A DNA stretch of 64,000 bases from Bin5 sp965116395 (GCA_965116395.1 OZ220684.1:1240001-1304000), one strand, 5' to 3'. Positions 1 to 9,782 are shown, counted from the first letter of the stretch. Made by a program: numbers and translations. The notes: generated from the letters alone by a model not told the origin.

Positions 1-147
1 GGTCAATACGTGGCGATTTGTGATGACAAACTGGTCGATCACGATCCTGATCCGGTTACGCTCCTGCAACGAGTACGTACACAGTATCCTGGCAAAGTGG
101 TTTTGCGCAGAAGAGTCGGATCCGTTCCCGAACTGCTACGTCAATAA
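1..147 (+). CDS. C-terminal end of a DUF5678-like protein (partial)
   Basis: The frame is open from the first base of the window and encodes 48 residues to a TAA at 145-147, so the start lies upstream. The visible part begins GQYVAICDDKLVDHD, continues through a PGKVVLRRRV strand and ends PELLRQ. This G-x-(Y/W)-VA-(I/L)-x-(D/N)-(G/D)-x-(L/V)-V-x-H pattern is what I know from the small DUF5678 domain, found in short proteins of unknown function, often beside retropepsin-like or toxin-antitoxin-like genes. No biochemical function is known for the family. The assignment rests on pattern recognition of under 50 residues; a search with the full-length protein would settle it. Confidence 0.5.
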   Translation, partial: GQYVAICDDKLVDHDPDPVTLLQRVRTQYPGKVVLRRRVGSVPELLRQ

Positions 148-468
148 TTCGCTGCGTGCATTCCGCCAGACAGTTCCCCGCTCGGACTTTTGTGGCGATT
201 CCCCCAATAATATAATACATCCTCTGAATCCCCGGTCAGACCGGCAGGCGCGTCGGATGTCCGTGTTGTCCGGGTAATCTACAGTAATCCAGGTCGTGCA
301 TACGGTACGAAAATTGTACTGACCCGCCGATGGCCGGACGGGGAATCTCTTGCAAATTCCAGTTATTCATTGTTTCGCCAATGTGCTATGATCGCTCTAT
401 TTCCCATAAACAGTCCGCCCTCATTTCGCGAAGTGATAGCGCATTTCACTTGTCTATAAGGATTGCGA
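148..468. other. Intergenic region upstream of the metacaspase gene
   Basis: No convincing gene in about 320 bases. A TATGAT hexamer at 387-392 could be a -10 element, but the bases 17-18 upstream are a poor -35 match. The downstream gene has AAGGA at 458-462, six bases before ATG 469. Confidence 0.4.
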
Positions 469-3400
469 ATGTTGTCTCCCCGTTTGTTTGCTCTGGTTGT
501 CGGCATCAATCATTACCGAAGTAGTGTAGTCTCCGATTTAGGCGGTTGCGCCAACGATGCCAGAGCGATTTACGGATTCCTGACGCAACGGTTGGGTGTG
601 CCGACGGAAAACATCCGGCTGCTGACTTCGACCGGCGCCGAGCCAGATGAAAAGCTCCCTTCCCGCGAGAACATCGTCAACGGCTGGCGTTGGTTGATCG
701 AGCAGGTCAACAGCGGCGACCAACTCTTCTTCCATTTCAGCGGGCACGGCTCGCAGTCCATTTCTGACGACCCCAATGAACCGGACGGATACGACGAGAC
801 GCTCGTTCCGTGCGACAGCCGCACAACCGATGAGAACGGCAACCAGGTCTACGACATTCTGGACAAGGAGCTGGCTGCGCTGATCGCTGCGGCCGAGAAT
901 AGAGGTGCGCTGGTTACGGTCGTGTTGGACTGCTGTCACGCCGGTTCGGGCACACGTGCGCTTGTCCCGGTACGCCGGACAGGCGCCGACCGCCGCGCCC
1001 GCCCTGCCGCCACGGTTCTGCCCGAAGCCGACGGCACGAGAGCGGTAGCCAGCCGCCACTGGTCCGGTAAACTGGGCAGCGACCACGTGCTGCTGGCCGG
1101 TTGCCGGGATGAGGAGATGAGCCACGAGTACCGCTCGCCGACCAACGGCGCCTGGTACGGTGCGATGACCTTTCACCTGCTGCAGAAGCTGCAGGAGTTG
1201 CACTCGCAGATGAACTGGCGAGAGGTGCACGATGCAGTGCAGACCCAGGTCCAGAGTGTTTACGCCCGGCAGATCCCGCAGTTGGAAGGGCCCGGAAACC
1301 GCGCGGTTTTCGGTGATATGACCCCCCACGCCGGATCCTACCTGAATGTCATCGATGCCAGCGAAGCGGGGGATGCGGGGAATGATGTGATCATCCGCAT
1401 TGGCGGCGGGGCGGCGGTTGGCCTTACGCCGGGCAGCCAGGTGGAGCTGTTCCCTGCCGGCGGCGGTGCGCTGGAGGGTCGCGGTCTCGGCATCGGCGAG
1501 GTAATGGAAGCCAGAGTCGATTCGTCTTATGCCTTGATCAAGGGGGTACGCCCGACCGATTTCAGGCTGCCTGCCAGGGCGAAGGTGACGGCCTACGGCT
1601 ACCAGAGATTGATGTACGAAGTAACCTGCGCCGATCCATTTTTGTTGGCGGAGTTGACCACGGCCCCCTCGTCCCCTTTCCTGCATGCGGTCGGAAGAAG
1701 TCAATCGGACAGTTTTACGCGCTTTCATGTCGCGGTCGAAAACGATGCCTACGTCATTCAGGACGGAAGCGGCGTTCAGATCGTGCACGACACGCCGCCT
1801 CGCACGCAGGCGGGCGCGGCCAAGACGGCTGCGTATCTGCATCATCTGGCGACCTTCAACAACGTGCGCACACTGCAGAATCCCGCGCCGATGGCGTTGA
1901 TGGAAGAGGCGCTGAGCATTGATGTCCAGACCTACTCGCGGGCCAGTTTTACCAGTCCCAAGGACGGCGAACCTCTGAACCAGGACGGGATACTGCCGCC
2001 GGGGCGCAAACTCTGGGTCACGTTTCGGAACAACAGCGCCGAAAATCTCTATGTGACGGTGTTTGCGCTGTCGTCCCATTTTGGCATTCGACGCGTCTAC
2101 CCGGAGCGAGCGCCCTATCAGCTGGTGGCGCCGGGCAAGGAGTTTTTCGTCAACAATATCGAGCCGACGGTGGAGGACCCTGGCGCGGAATCGGCAACGG
2201 AGATCCTTAAAGTCTTCGCCACGCGCGTTCCCACATCTTTTGACGTGTTGGAGATGCCGGATCTGAACGAACCGGGCGGGTCCGAACAGACGCGGGCCTT
2301 CGGCCCCTTGGCCGAATTGATGAACGGCATTCGTTACGACGGCCCCCGTGTCCGCAATTTGATGGTGCAACGGGACGATACCCATGATCGGTGGATTACG
2401 AAGCAGGTAGCGGTTACAGCCCTGAGAAAACAGGAAGAATGCACCATGGTGCAAGGGCAGAACCGGATCAATGTGGGAACGGACCTGGATATAACGGTGG
2501 AGAAGCCAGCGGGTTTGGGAGGTCTGCTGGTTGTCAGCAGTCTCAGCCACTTCGCCTGGGATGCGAATGATCCGATCTCGTTGCCGCCAGGGCTTAAGAG
2601 TCCTGAAGCCGCGCCTTTTTTCCAGCCGCTTTCGTTCTCGCACAACGCAGGAGCTGCGGGGGCGGCGCCCGGCGTGCTGGTGTTGGACACGTCGGCGGAA
2701 CAGCTTTCGACGATCAGCGCCGATTCTCCGCTACGCATTGCGCTGAGTGTGGAAAATGACCCGGAGATTGCGGGGATTGTAGCGGTGGCGTTTGACGGTG
2801 AGTACTACCATATGGTTGGACATCCAACCGACGCCCAAACGCTGTCCCAGTATGGCGACAGAAGGCGAATGGCGGTGGAGATTACGCATTTGCCAATCCC
2901 CGATGCGGCGGTTGCAAAGCCCGGCACTTCGGGCGTCTGGCAGAGGCGACGTTCAAGTGCAGAGGGAGAAGGTGCGGTAGAGGGGGAGACTGGGCGCGGC
3001 GTGAGGGGGATGTTCGGTCGGCTGATCAATTACCTGCAGGAAGAGTGGCGGTTGGCTGAGGCTGCGACGCGTAAGGAGCCGGCAGCCAGCGACGAGGAGA
3101 CTGAAGCGAAACCGTCGGTCCGAGATGCGAAACATGCTGTGCGCGTGCTTTTCTACAAGCTATTTTATCAGCAACTCCCGCCGGATCTTGGTGTGCGGCA
3201 AGTCAGCTGCGAGGAGGGCGGCGTCCCGGAATATTCGAAGGTAACGCCGCAGGACGTGGCGCAGGCGCGGCGGGCGCTGCTTATCACCCACGGTTTCGGC
3301 AGCAGCACTGAGAAGCTGGTGCAGAGGGCACTGCCGGTATTGAAGGAGTTGGATGATTACGACCTGGCGTTGGCGTTCGACTATGAGACGATCAACACCA

Positions 3401-4059
3401 GCATCCGGGAGAGCGGTCTGCTAATGACGGCGCAGTTGCGGCGTCTTGGCTTTGGCACTGACTCGGGTCCGCCGCTCGATATTTTCTGCCACAGTATGGG
3501 GACACAGGTGGCCCGGGTCTGCGTCGAGATGGAGAGTGGGCACCAGTTTGTGGAGAGGGTCATCATGGTGGGCGCCCACAACACGGGCACGGCGCTGGCC
3601 GAATCGCACAGGCTCATTCCCTGGCTGGCAACCATAATACTCAATCAGGCAGGGCTGATGGACTATGAGCTACTGGCACAGCTTCTGGTGATTGGGATTG
3701 CCAATCTGACCACCGGCGTGCGGGACCTGGCGCCCAGCGCAGAGTTGTATGAAAAGCTGAATGACCCGCGCAATGAGGTGGACGTGAAGTACTATATCCA
3801 GATCGGCATAAACTCCGAGATGGACGGCCCGGTGAATTGGCGCAAGCTCTTCTCCAAGACGGAGCTGACGCGCATACTGGACAAGAGTCTAGACCAATTT
3901 TTGGGGCCTAATGACCTGCTGGTTGGGGTGGCGTCGGCGCGGGCTGTGCGGGGCGGCAACTGGCCCGGCCTGGAGGTAGATGTACTTGGGTGCCACCACT
4001 TTGAGTATTTCTACGATGAAGAGTCGCTTGAGGCCCTACGGCGGCAGTTCAAGTCGTAG
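469..4059 (+). CDS. Caspase-family (C14) peptidase fused to an alpha/beta hydrolase
   Basis: About 1196 residues. Residues 1-260 form a metacaspase-type caspase domain: LVVGINHY near the start, the catalytic His in HFSGHGSQ and the catalytic Cys in DCCHAGSG. A middle part (about 480-620) with LWVTFRNNSAENLYVTVFAL followed by RVYPE resembles DUF4384, which often follows bacterial caspase domains. The last about 270 residues look like an alpha/beta hydrolase: LLITHGFGSS as oxyanion-hole region and the nucleophile Ser in FCHSMGT. No signal peptide is seen, so it is probably cytoplasmic. ATG 469 is preferred over TTG 463 because AAGGA (458-462) is correctly spaced only for the ATG. It stands alone, convergent with the ABC-F gene 41 bases away. 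A role in regulated proteolysis or cell death is inference. Confidence 0.85.
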   Translation: MLSPRLFALVVGINHYRSSVVSDLGGCANDARAIYGFLTQRLGVPTENIRLLTSTGAEPDEKLPSRENIVNGWRWLIEQVNSGDQLFFHFSGHGSQSISDDPNEPDGYDETLVPCDSRTTDENGNQVYDILDKELAALIAAAENRGALVTVVLDCCHAGSGTRALVPVRRTGADRRARPAATVLPEADGTRAVASRHWSGKLGSDHVLLAGCRDEEMSHEYRSPTNGAWYGAMTFHLLQKLQELHSQMNWREVHDAVQTQVQSVYARQIPQLEGPGNRAVFGDMTPHAGSYLNVIDASEAGDAGNDVIIRIGGGAAVGLTPGSQVELFPAGGGALEGRGLGIGEVMEARVDSSYALIKGVRPTDFRLPARAKVTAYGYQRLMYEVTCADPFLLAELTTAPSSPFLHAVGRSQSDSFTRFHVAVENDAYVIQDGSGVQIVHDTPPRTQAGAAKTAAYLHHLATFNNVRTLQNPAPMALMEEALSIDVQTYSRASFTSPKDGEPLNQDGILPPGRKLWVTFRNNSAENLYVTVFALSSHFGIRRVYPERAPYQLVAPGKEFFVNNIEPTVEDPGAESATEILKVFATRVPTSFDVLEMPDLNEPGGSEQTRAFGPLAELMNGIRYDGPRVRNLMVQRDDTHDRWITKQVAVTALRKQEECTMVQGQNRINVGTDLDITVEKPAGLGGLLVVSSLSHFAWDANDPISLPPGLKSPEAAPFFQPLSFSHNAGAAGAAPGVLVLDTSAEQLSTISADSPLRIALSVENDPEIAGIVAVAFDGEYYHMVGHPTDAQTLSQYGDRRRMAVEITHLPIPDAAVAKPGTSGVWQRRRSSAEGEGAVEGETGRGVRGMFGRLINYLQEEWRLAEAATRKEPAASDEETEAKPSVRDAKHAVRVLFYKLFYQQLPPDLGVRQVSCEEGGVPEYSKVTPQDVAQARRALLITHGFGSSTEKLVQRALPVLKELDDYDLALAFDYETINTSIRESGLLMTAQLRRLGFGTDSGPPLDIFCHSMGTQVARVCVEMESGHQFVERVIMVGAHNTGTALAESHRLIPWLATIILNQAGLMDYELLAQLLVIGIANLTTGVRDLAPSAELYEKLNDPRNEVDVKYYIQIGINSEMDGPVNWRKLFSKTELTRILDKSLDQFLGPNDLLVGVASARAVRGGNWPGLEVDVLGCHHFEYFYDEESLEALRRQFKS

Positions 4060-4100
4060 ACGGCATCACTTTCTCAGTCTTCAGTAGTCGGAGGGCGTTC

Positions 4101-6026
4101 TCAGGCTTCCTGGCGCTGGGACAACTCGGCCCAGCGATCGAAGGCCGATTCCAGCGACGACTCGACTGATGTCAATCTGGAAGACAGACTCTGCAGGGTC
4201 TGGTAGTCGCTGCCACAATCGTTGATTTGGTGCTGCAATTTCGCCTGCTCCTCTTCCCAGCCGGCGATCTCCGACTCCAAGCGCGCCAACTCCTGGTTTT
4301 CCTTCCAAGTTAATTTTCTGTCTGCCCCGTCCGGGCGCGGCCGCGGCGACGCCTGACCATTTGCCGCGGGCCGTCTCGATGGCGTGACAGCATTGGCGTG
4401 AGCGACAGGGCTGTCCTGGTGGTGCTGGCTGTGCAGCCGCCGAAAAGTTGCGTAGGGGGCAGGGTAGCGCCTGCCCAGGCGTCCGTCTTCGAAGGGCATG
4501 ATGAAATCAACGGTGCGGTCGAGGAAGTAGCGGTCGTGGCTGGCAACGATGAGGCAGCCGCTGAACGCGTCGAGAAACTCTTCGAGCACGGTAAGCGTCT
4601 GCACGTCCAGATCGTTTGTTGGCTCGTCGAGCAGAAGCACGTTGGGTTGGTGGATCAGGGTGCGCAGGAGATAGAGGCGTCGTCGTTCACCGCCGCTGAG
4701 GCTGCCGATGCGACCCCACTGCATTTTGCGCGGGAAGAGAAACCACTCCATCATCTGGGCGGCCTCCACACGGCTGCCGTCGCGCGCTTGAATCAGCGGT
4801 GCTTCCTCCTCGACGAACTCGATCAGACGCTGCGAGTCCTTCAGGTCGCGCGTCTGCTGGTCGTAGTAACCGAGCCGCACTGTTTCACCCCAGTTGATCT
4901 GCCCGGCGTCGGCTTTGGCCCGGCCGGCCAGTATGTCGAGAAAAGTACTCTTGCCGGCGCCATTGGGGCCTAGGAGGCCGATGCGGTCGCCCGGCTCGAG
5001 TGAAAAGTCAACCCGATTAACCGCGACTGAACCGTCGTAGAATTTTGTCAGACCTTTCGCTGTGAGGACTTTATTGCCCAGGCGGCGGGTTGCGAGGGCC
5101 ATCACCACGCGATCGGTGTCGGCGTCGTAGTGGATGCGCTGGAGCTCGGCAGCGCGCTGTTGGCGCGCTTTTTGCTTTGTTCCCCGGGCCATCGGGGTCC
5201 GCCGAATCCAGTCCAGTTCCCGCTTGAGGAGCTTCTGGCGTTGCTTCTCCACGGCGGCCAGACGTTCGTGGCGCAGTTGGCGCAGTTCGAGATAGCGGGT
5301 GTAGTTGCCCGCATAGGAGACGAGTTGGCGTCGATCCAGTTCGACGATGCGATTGGCAACGCGGTCGAGGAAATGGCGGTCATGGGTGACCATCAGCACG
5401 GCGCCGGGCGAAGTCGTGAGGTAATTCTCGAGCCATTCGATGGTATCGACATCGATATGGTTTGTGGGCTCATCCAAGATCAGCAGGTCGGCGCGGTCGA
5501 TCAAGGCGCGTGCAAGGGCCACGCGTTTGCGCTGCCCGCCGCTGAGGGTTGCGATGCGGGCGCCGAAGTTGCTGATGCCCAGCCTGGTGAGGATTGACTT
5601 TGCGCTGGCGGCTGCGGCCCAGCCGTCGCTGCGCTCCATTTCTTCGGAGAGTTCCAGAAGACGCTTCTGCAGGGCTTGATTTGTCGATTCTTGTTCGAGA
5701 CGCTGGCTGGCGCTCTCATAATCCCGCAGCAGGCACATTTGTGGGGAGCTGCTGCGGAAGAGTTGCTCGAGAACCGTCGCTTCCTCGTCCAGGTGCGGCT
5801 CTTGTTCGACGATCTCGATACGGACGCCGCCCCAGGTGGTGACGTTGGCGTCGTCGTTGTCAGGCGCTTCGAGGCCGGCGACTAAGCGCAGCAGGGTCGT
5901 CTTACCGCTACCGTTGACGCCGATCAGGCCGATGCGTTCGCCGGCATTAATGGAGAGGGAGACAGCATCCAGCAGCAGCCGTTCGGAGAACTGCTTGGAG
6001 ACATTTTCGAGGGTAAGGAGGTTCAT
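4101..6026 (-). CDS. uup: ABC-F family ATPase, Uup-like
   Basis: 641 residues with two ABC ATPase domains in tandem and no membrane segments, the ABC-F layout of soluble ATPases acting on ribosomes or nucleic acids. Domain 1 has Walker A GVNGSGKTT, signature LSGGQRKR and Walker B LILDEPTNHID. Domain 2 has GPNGAGKST, LSGGERRR and LLLDEPTNDLD. The linker between them is Lys/Arg-rich. The C-terminal about 75 residues are a predicted antiparallel coiled coil (WKENQELARLESEIAGWEEE onward), the Uup hallmark, preceded by a Pro/Arg-rich stretch. Its ATG overlaps the stop of the upstream acyl-CoA synthetase gene by four bases (TCAT on the plus strand at 6023), so the two are probably translationally coupled. 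Confidence 0.9.
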   Translation of the reverse strand: MNLLTLENVSKQFSERLLLDAVSLSINAGERIGLIGVNGSGKTTLLRLVAGLEAPDNDDANVTTWGGVRIEIVEQEPHLDEEATVLEQLFRSSSPQMCLLRDYESASQRLEQESTNQALQKRLLELSEEMERSDGWAAAASAKSILTRLGISNFGARIATLSGGQRKRVALARALIDRADLLILDEPTNHIDVDTIEWLENYLTTSPGAVLMVTHDRHFLDRVANRIVELDRRQLVSYAGNYTRYLELRQLRHERLAAVEKQRQKLLKRELDWIRRTPMARGTKQKARQQRAAELQRIHYDADTDRVVMALATRRLGNKVLTAKGLTKFYDGSVAVNRVDFSLEPGDRIGLLGPNGAGKSTFLDILAGRAKADAGQINWGETVRLGYYDQQTRDLKDSQRLIEFVEEEAPLIQARDGSRVEAAQMMEWFLFPRKMQWGRIGSLSGGERRRLYLLRTLIHQPNVLLLDEPTNDLDVQTLTVLEEFLDAFSGCLIVASHDRYFLDRTVDFIMPFEDGRLGRRYPAPYATFRRLHSQHHQDSPVAHANAVTPSRRPAANGQASPRPRPDGADRKLTWKENQELARLESEIAGWEEEQAKLQHQINDCGSDYQTLQSLSSRLTSVESSLESAFDRWAELSQRQEA

Positions 6027-7996
6027 GCCGAATTCTGGATCGCCTGCATGGTCGCCGGATCTTCCAGGGCGCTTATGTTGCCGGGATCTTCGCCCAGATA
6101 AGCGGCACGGATTACGCGGTGCATCACTTTGGCGTTGCGCGTTTTGGGGAGCGCGGCGGAGAATCTGACCTCTTTGGGCCGGAGCGGACGACCCAGTTCG
6201 GTGGTGATGCGTTCTTGCAGCTCGGTGCGCAAGGTTTCGCTGGCGTCGATGCCTGGTTTGAGGACGGCGAACACGACTACGTCGTTATCCTTCACGGGGT
6301 GGGGCACGGCTACAGCTGCGGATTCGGTGATGTCGGGATGGGCATTGACTAACGTTTCGACTTCGGCCGGTCCGAGCCGTTTGCCAGCGACGTTAATGGT
6401 GTCGTCGCTACGGCCGAGGATATACCACATACCGTCTTCGTCGATAGCGCAGAAATCGCCGTGCAGCCAGACGCCTTCAAAGCGGCTCCAGTAGGTTTCC
6501 AGATAGCGCTGGTTGTCCTGCCAGAAGCCGCGCGTCATCCCGATCCACGGCTGCCGGATTATCAGGTCGCCCACCTCTCCGCGCACAGGATTGCCGGACT
6601 GGTCGACCACATCTGCATCCATACCTGGGATCGGCCCGCCAAAGGCTGCGGGCTTGAGCGGCTCGAAGAAGCTGCCGGCCAGAATGCCGCCACTAATTTC
6701 AGTGCCGCCGGTATAGTTGAGGATTGGCTTGCGGCTTTCGAGTACATTCTCAAAAATCCAGCGCCAACTGGAGGGGCCCCAAGGGCTGCCGGTTGCACCG
6801 ACTGCCCGCAGTTGCGACAGATCATGCCGGGACACCAAGTCGGTGCCGTGGGGCATCAGCGTCCGCACCAGCATTGGGGACAGACCGAGAAGGGTTATCC
6901 GATGGCGGGCGCAGAGTTCCCAGACGCGGTCGACTGAGGGATAGTCGCCGGCGCCGTCGAAGAAGAACATGGCGGCGCCGTTGAGCAGCGTGCCGAGGAC
7001 AAGCCAAGGCCCCATCATCCAGCCCATGTCGGTCATCCAGTAGACGCGATCACCGGGCTTGACGTCCATGGCGTGGCGCATGTCCTGGGCGGCCTTTACT
7101 GGAAATCCGCAGTGGGTATGGACGGCACCCTTGGGCGGGCCGGTGGTGCCGCTGGTGTAGATGATCATCAGGGGATCCTCGGCCGCGGTCGAGCTGGTTT
7201 TGGCCTCGTTTGGCTGTGAGGGAACCAGTTCATGCCACCAGCGGTCCCGTTCTGCTTGCCAGGGGATTTGCGAAGCGGGCGACGAGGCGGGAAGCCGTTT
7301 GCAGACGATCACCTGCTGTACGCTAGGGACTTCGACGAGGGCCCGGTCCAGGGTCGTTTTCATCGCAACCGGCTGTCCGCGACGCAGGAACCCGTCGGCA
7401 GTAAAGACGGTTTTGGCGCCGGCATCGTTGAGGCGGTTGCGGATGGCGGACGGCCCGTAGCCGCTAAAAAGGGGCAGGATGATGCCACCTATCTTTATAA
7501 CTGCCAGAAAGGCGACGGCCAGCTCGGGGATCATTGGCATGTACAGCCCGATGGCATCGCCTTTGCCGATGCCAAGGCTACGCAGGGCATTGGCACAGCG
7601 ACAGACTTCGTGATGAAGCTGGGCGTAGGTAAGGGTGAGGTTGCCGCCGTCCTCTCCTTCCCAGATGAAAGCGGTTTCGGCCGCGGTCGCGGTTGTCTGC
7701 CACTTGTCGAGGCAGTTGTGGATGATGTTCATCTGCCCGTCGACACACCAGCGGGGAAACTGGGCGCCATCCGACAGATCAACAATTTGCGAATAGGGTT
7801 GGGTGAAGCGGATATCGAGGTCTTCCATCACCGCATCCCAGAACCAGGCAATGTCTTCGACAGAGCGCGCCAGGAGTGCGTCATATGATTCGATGCCGTG
7901 CCGATCCATAAACTGTTGCAGATTGCTCTGCGCGATCCAGTCTGGGTTTGGCTGCCAAGCAATCTCCTGGCCGAAGGGGAACGTCGTAGTGGACAT
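6023..7996 (-). CDS. AMP-forming acyl-CoA synthetase, acetyl-CoA-synthetase-like
   Basis: 657 residues from ATG 7996. An acetyl-CoA-synthetase N-terminal domain is followed by the adenylate-forming core with YTSGTTGPPKGAVHTH (P-loop-like A3 motif), then GRSDDTINVAGKRLGPAEVE and PKTRNAKVMHR. The Lys in the last motif corresponds to the catalytic, acetylatable Lys of the family. It should convert a short-chain carboxylate, ATP and CoA to acyl-CoA; the exact acid cannot be read from sequence. An in-frame ATG at 8059 would add 21 residues, but a TATAAT overlapping it implies transcription starts downstream of it, so 7996 is chosen although its ribosome binding site is weak. Cotranscribed with the ABC-F gene. 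Confidence 0.85.
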   Translation of the reverse strand: MSTTTFPFGQEIAWQPNPDWIAQSNLQQFMDRHGIESYDALLARSVEDIAWFWDAVMEDLDIRFTQPYSQIVDLSDGAQFPRWCVDGQMNIIHNCLDKWQTTATAAETAFIWEGEDGGNLTLTYAQLHHEVCRCANALRSLGIGKGDAIGLYMPMIPELAVAFLAVIKIGGIILPLFSGYGPSAIRNRLNDAGAKTVFTADGFLRRGQPVAMKTTLDRALVEVPSVQQVIVCKRLPASSPASQIPWQAERDRWWHELVPSQPNEAKTSSTAAEDPLMIIYTSGTTGPPKGAVHTHCGFPVKAAQDMRHAMDVKPGDRVYWMTDMGWMMGPWLVLGTLLNGAAMFFFDGAGDYPSVDRVWELCARHRITLLGLSPMLVRTLMPHGTDLVSRHDLSQLRAVGATGSPWGPSSWRWIFENVLESRKPILNYTGGTEISGGILAGSFFEPLKPAAFGGPIPGMDADVVDQSGNPVRGEVGDLIIRQPWIGMTRGFWQDNQRYLETYWSRFEGVWLHGDFCAIDEDGMWYILGRSDDTINVAGKRLGPAEVETLVNAHPDITESAAVAVPHPVKDNDVVVFAVLKPGIDASETLRTELQERITTELGRPLRPKEVRFSAALPKTRNAKVMHRVIRAAYLGEDPGNISALEDPATMQAIQNSA

Positions 7997-8057
7997 GGCC
8001 TGACTCGAATTACGTATTGCGGATGGCGTTGCGGCGATGTGAAATTCGTACCGTGTC

Positions 8058-8086
8058 ATTATAGCGAATAGTTGGGCAAATGGAAA
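8058..8086 (-). promoter_or_regulatory. Promoter of the acyl-CoA synthetase / ABC-F operon
   Basis: Read on the minus strand, TTTCCA (8086-8081), a 17-base spacer and a perfect TATAAT (8063-8058). The -10 overlaps the in-frame ATG at 8059, so the expected start site (about 8051) lies downstream of that ATG and upstream of ATG 7996. Confidence 0.55.
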
Positions 8087-8206
8087 CGGGGGAAGGAGAG
8101 AATCGAAGTTGCCTGTGAGGAAGCGGGAGGCTGCGACGGGGATCCGTCCATTGGGCTATACAATTTCAGGCGAAAGGGAGTATCTGAATTCAGAGACGTT
8201 TGCCGA

Positions 8207-8989
8207 TCATGCGCCGAAGACCGAAAACTGGACGCCGATGGGATTCTGGAGCGCCGACCAGATCGAGACAACGATCAGGGCGTGGGCGGGCGGGCGGAGC
8301 AGCTGCGTCGCATTGCCGAGCCATGGCAAGAGCCTGCGCCTGTTCGCTGTGCCGGATGGCTGGGAGTTTGGAAGCCAAGAAGGGGAGGAGGACAGCTCGA
8401 ACAGCTGGACCAAATCGCTGAAGACCAGGAGCAACGCTCCCACGGCCAGGACGCCAAAACGCGGTGCGGTGATCGCCAGGCCGGTGGCAAAGCCGGAAGC
8501 GGTGAAGAGCAGGAGCGTGTATGCTACTGCCGCCGACGCCTGAAAAGGATCTCCACGACGCTTCCACAACAGGACAGCGCGACCGACCAGTACGCCGGCG
8601 AGCAGCCACGGGATCAGGACATACAGTCGCACGCTTCCGAAGCCGGCGCCATATTGCGCGATTGCGCCGGCGAACAGTAGATAGCTAACGGCAATTAGGG
8701 AGATGCCATAATTGGTCCGCCTGAGTGCGGAGGAGCCGGCCACAAGCTTGCCGCCAATGAGGCTGAAGGTGATGGCGGCGGCGACGCCGAACGCGTAACG
8801 GGCGCCGTCGGTGCCGGCGCGGGTGAGCAGATAGCCGTACCATGCCATAAGGAGCAGGGTCACGGCAGAGGTTGTCTGAATCCAGGAGGGAATTGACCGG
8901 GCGCGGGACCTACGGAAGAGAAGCCCACCAGCCAGGAGAGACGCCCAGAGGACGAGCAGAGTCCAAGCGATGAAGTCGAGGACCGGCAT
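8207..8989 (-). CDS. Multi-pass membrane protein, YhhN/TMEM86-like
   Basis: 260 residues with about seven or eight hydrophobic helices. The segment FGVLAVGALLLVFSDLVQLF resembles the G-A-x-x-F-x-x-S-D signature of the YhhN family, whose animal members (TMEM86) are lysoplasmalogenases; a lipid-modifying role here is only inferred. An Arg-rich cytoplasmic loop follows the first helix. First of several minus-strand genes with gaps of 60-150 bases that may form a loose operon with the two genes upstream of it. Confidence 0.55.
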   Translation of the reverse strand: MPVLDFIAWTLLVLWASLLAGGLLFRRSRARSIPSWIQTTSAVTLLLMAWYGYLLTRAGTDGARYAFGVAAAITFSLIGGKLVAGSSALRRTNYGISLIAVSYLLFAGAIAQYGAGFGSVRLYVLIPWLLAGVLVGRAVLLWKRRGDPFQASAAVAYTLLLFTASGFATGLAITAPRFGVLAVGALLLVFSDLVQLFELSSSPSWLPNSQPSGTANRRRLLPWLGNATQLLRPPAHALIVVSIWSALQNPIGVQFSVFGA

Positions 8990-9069
8990 TGGGGGGCTCC
9001 GTCAACTGGATGGCAGGGCGAGAAAAAGGGAGATCAACAGGGGAACTGCTGGGGCAGAGAGTTTGCCCC

Positions 9070-9723
9070 TCACTTGTTGCTATCCGCTTGTGGCAGTTTG
9101 GCAGCGTATCCGAGGAGTTGCGGCTCCGCCCAGACGGCCCAGTTCCAACGACTGTTGCCCAGTCCGTCGGTCATTAACTGCAGGACGGCGTGCTGCCCGG
9201 CCTGATTCGGCAAGTCGGTGACGAAGCGCTCCCACTCACAACTCTGCTTTGTACTGCTCCAGATGCGCACGCCGTTAAGGAGGACACGGAAGGCGCAGAA
9301 GTTGTCGTCTTCCATCTGGGCGCCGTCGCGAATGCCGATCGCGAACTGCATGCGCAAGCGATCGACCTCGGCGGGGACGTGCAGGTCATATTCGACAACT
9401 GCGCTGCCGTCTACAGGTGGATGCTGCCACAGGGCCGGCTGCTGAACCATGCCACAGCTGGCGGTGTCGATCCGCACTTCCATCAGGTCGGGTGTACGGG
9501 TGGCACTCTGGCGGGATTGGGGAAACAGCTCCAGCAGATCGTATTTCCACACGAGGGCGAAACCTGCCTCATCTGAATCTTCTTCTTCCAGCAGACTTTG
9601 CCACAGTTCCTCCTGCCACTTGAGGTAACCCAAATATTGGGACAGTTGCAGGAGCGAATGCTCGTTCAGATCGTGAATGCGCCGGATTACGGCGTCCAGT
9701 GTTTCCTGTTCGGGCCTGTTCAT
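9070..9723 (-). CDS. Hypothetical protein, NPCBM/galactose-binding-like C-terminus
   Basis: 217 residues, no signal peptide or membrane helix. The N-terminal 60 residues are acidic and probably helical (QYLGYLKWQEELWQSLLEEE). The rest is beta-rich and ends with RVLLNGVRIW and DGLGNSRWNWAVWAEPQL, a pattern like NPCBM or other galactose-binding jelly-roll domains in which a closing strand carries a W-x-x-WAxP motif. I do not recognise a named family for the whole protein. It lies 59 bases upstream of an HNH nuclease stop on the same strand. Confidence 0.5.
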   Translation of the reverse strand: MNRPEQETLDAVIRRIHDLNEHSLLQLSQYLGYLKWQEELWQSLLEEEDSDEAGFALVWKYDLLELFPQSRQSATRTPDLMEVRIDTASCGMVQQPALWQHPPVDGSAVVEYDLHVPAEVDRLRMQFAIGIRDGAQMEDDNFCAFRVLLNGVRIWSSTKQSCEWERFVTDLPNQAGQHAVLQLMTDGLGNSRWNWAVWAEPQLLGYAAKLPQADSNK

Positions 9724-9782
9724 GTATTTCTCTGAAGAGTAGTATTGGGTTTTGGGTGAACGCCGGCCTGGTAGCTGAGCGG

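Noticed and set aside
538..2643. 701-residue minus-strand open frame opposite the metacaspase gene
   Set aside because: High-GC shadow frame, Arg-rich with no domain; the plus strand encodes clear caspase and hydrolase motifs.
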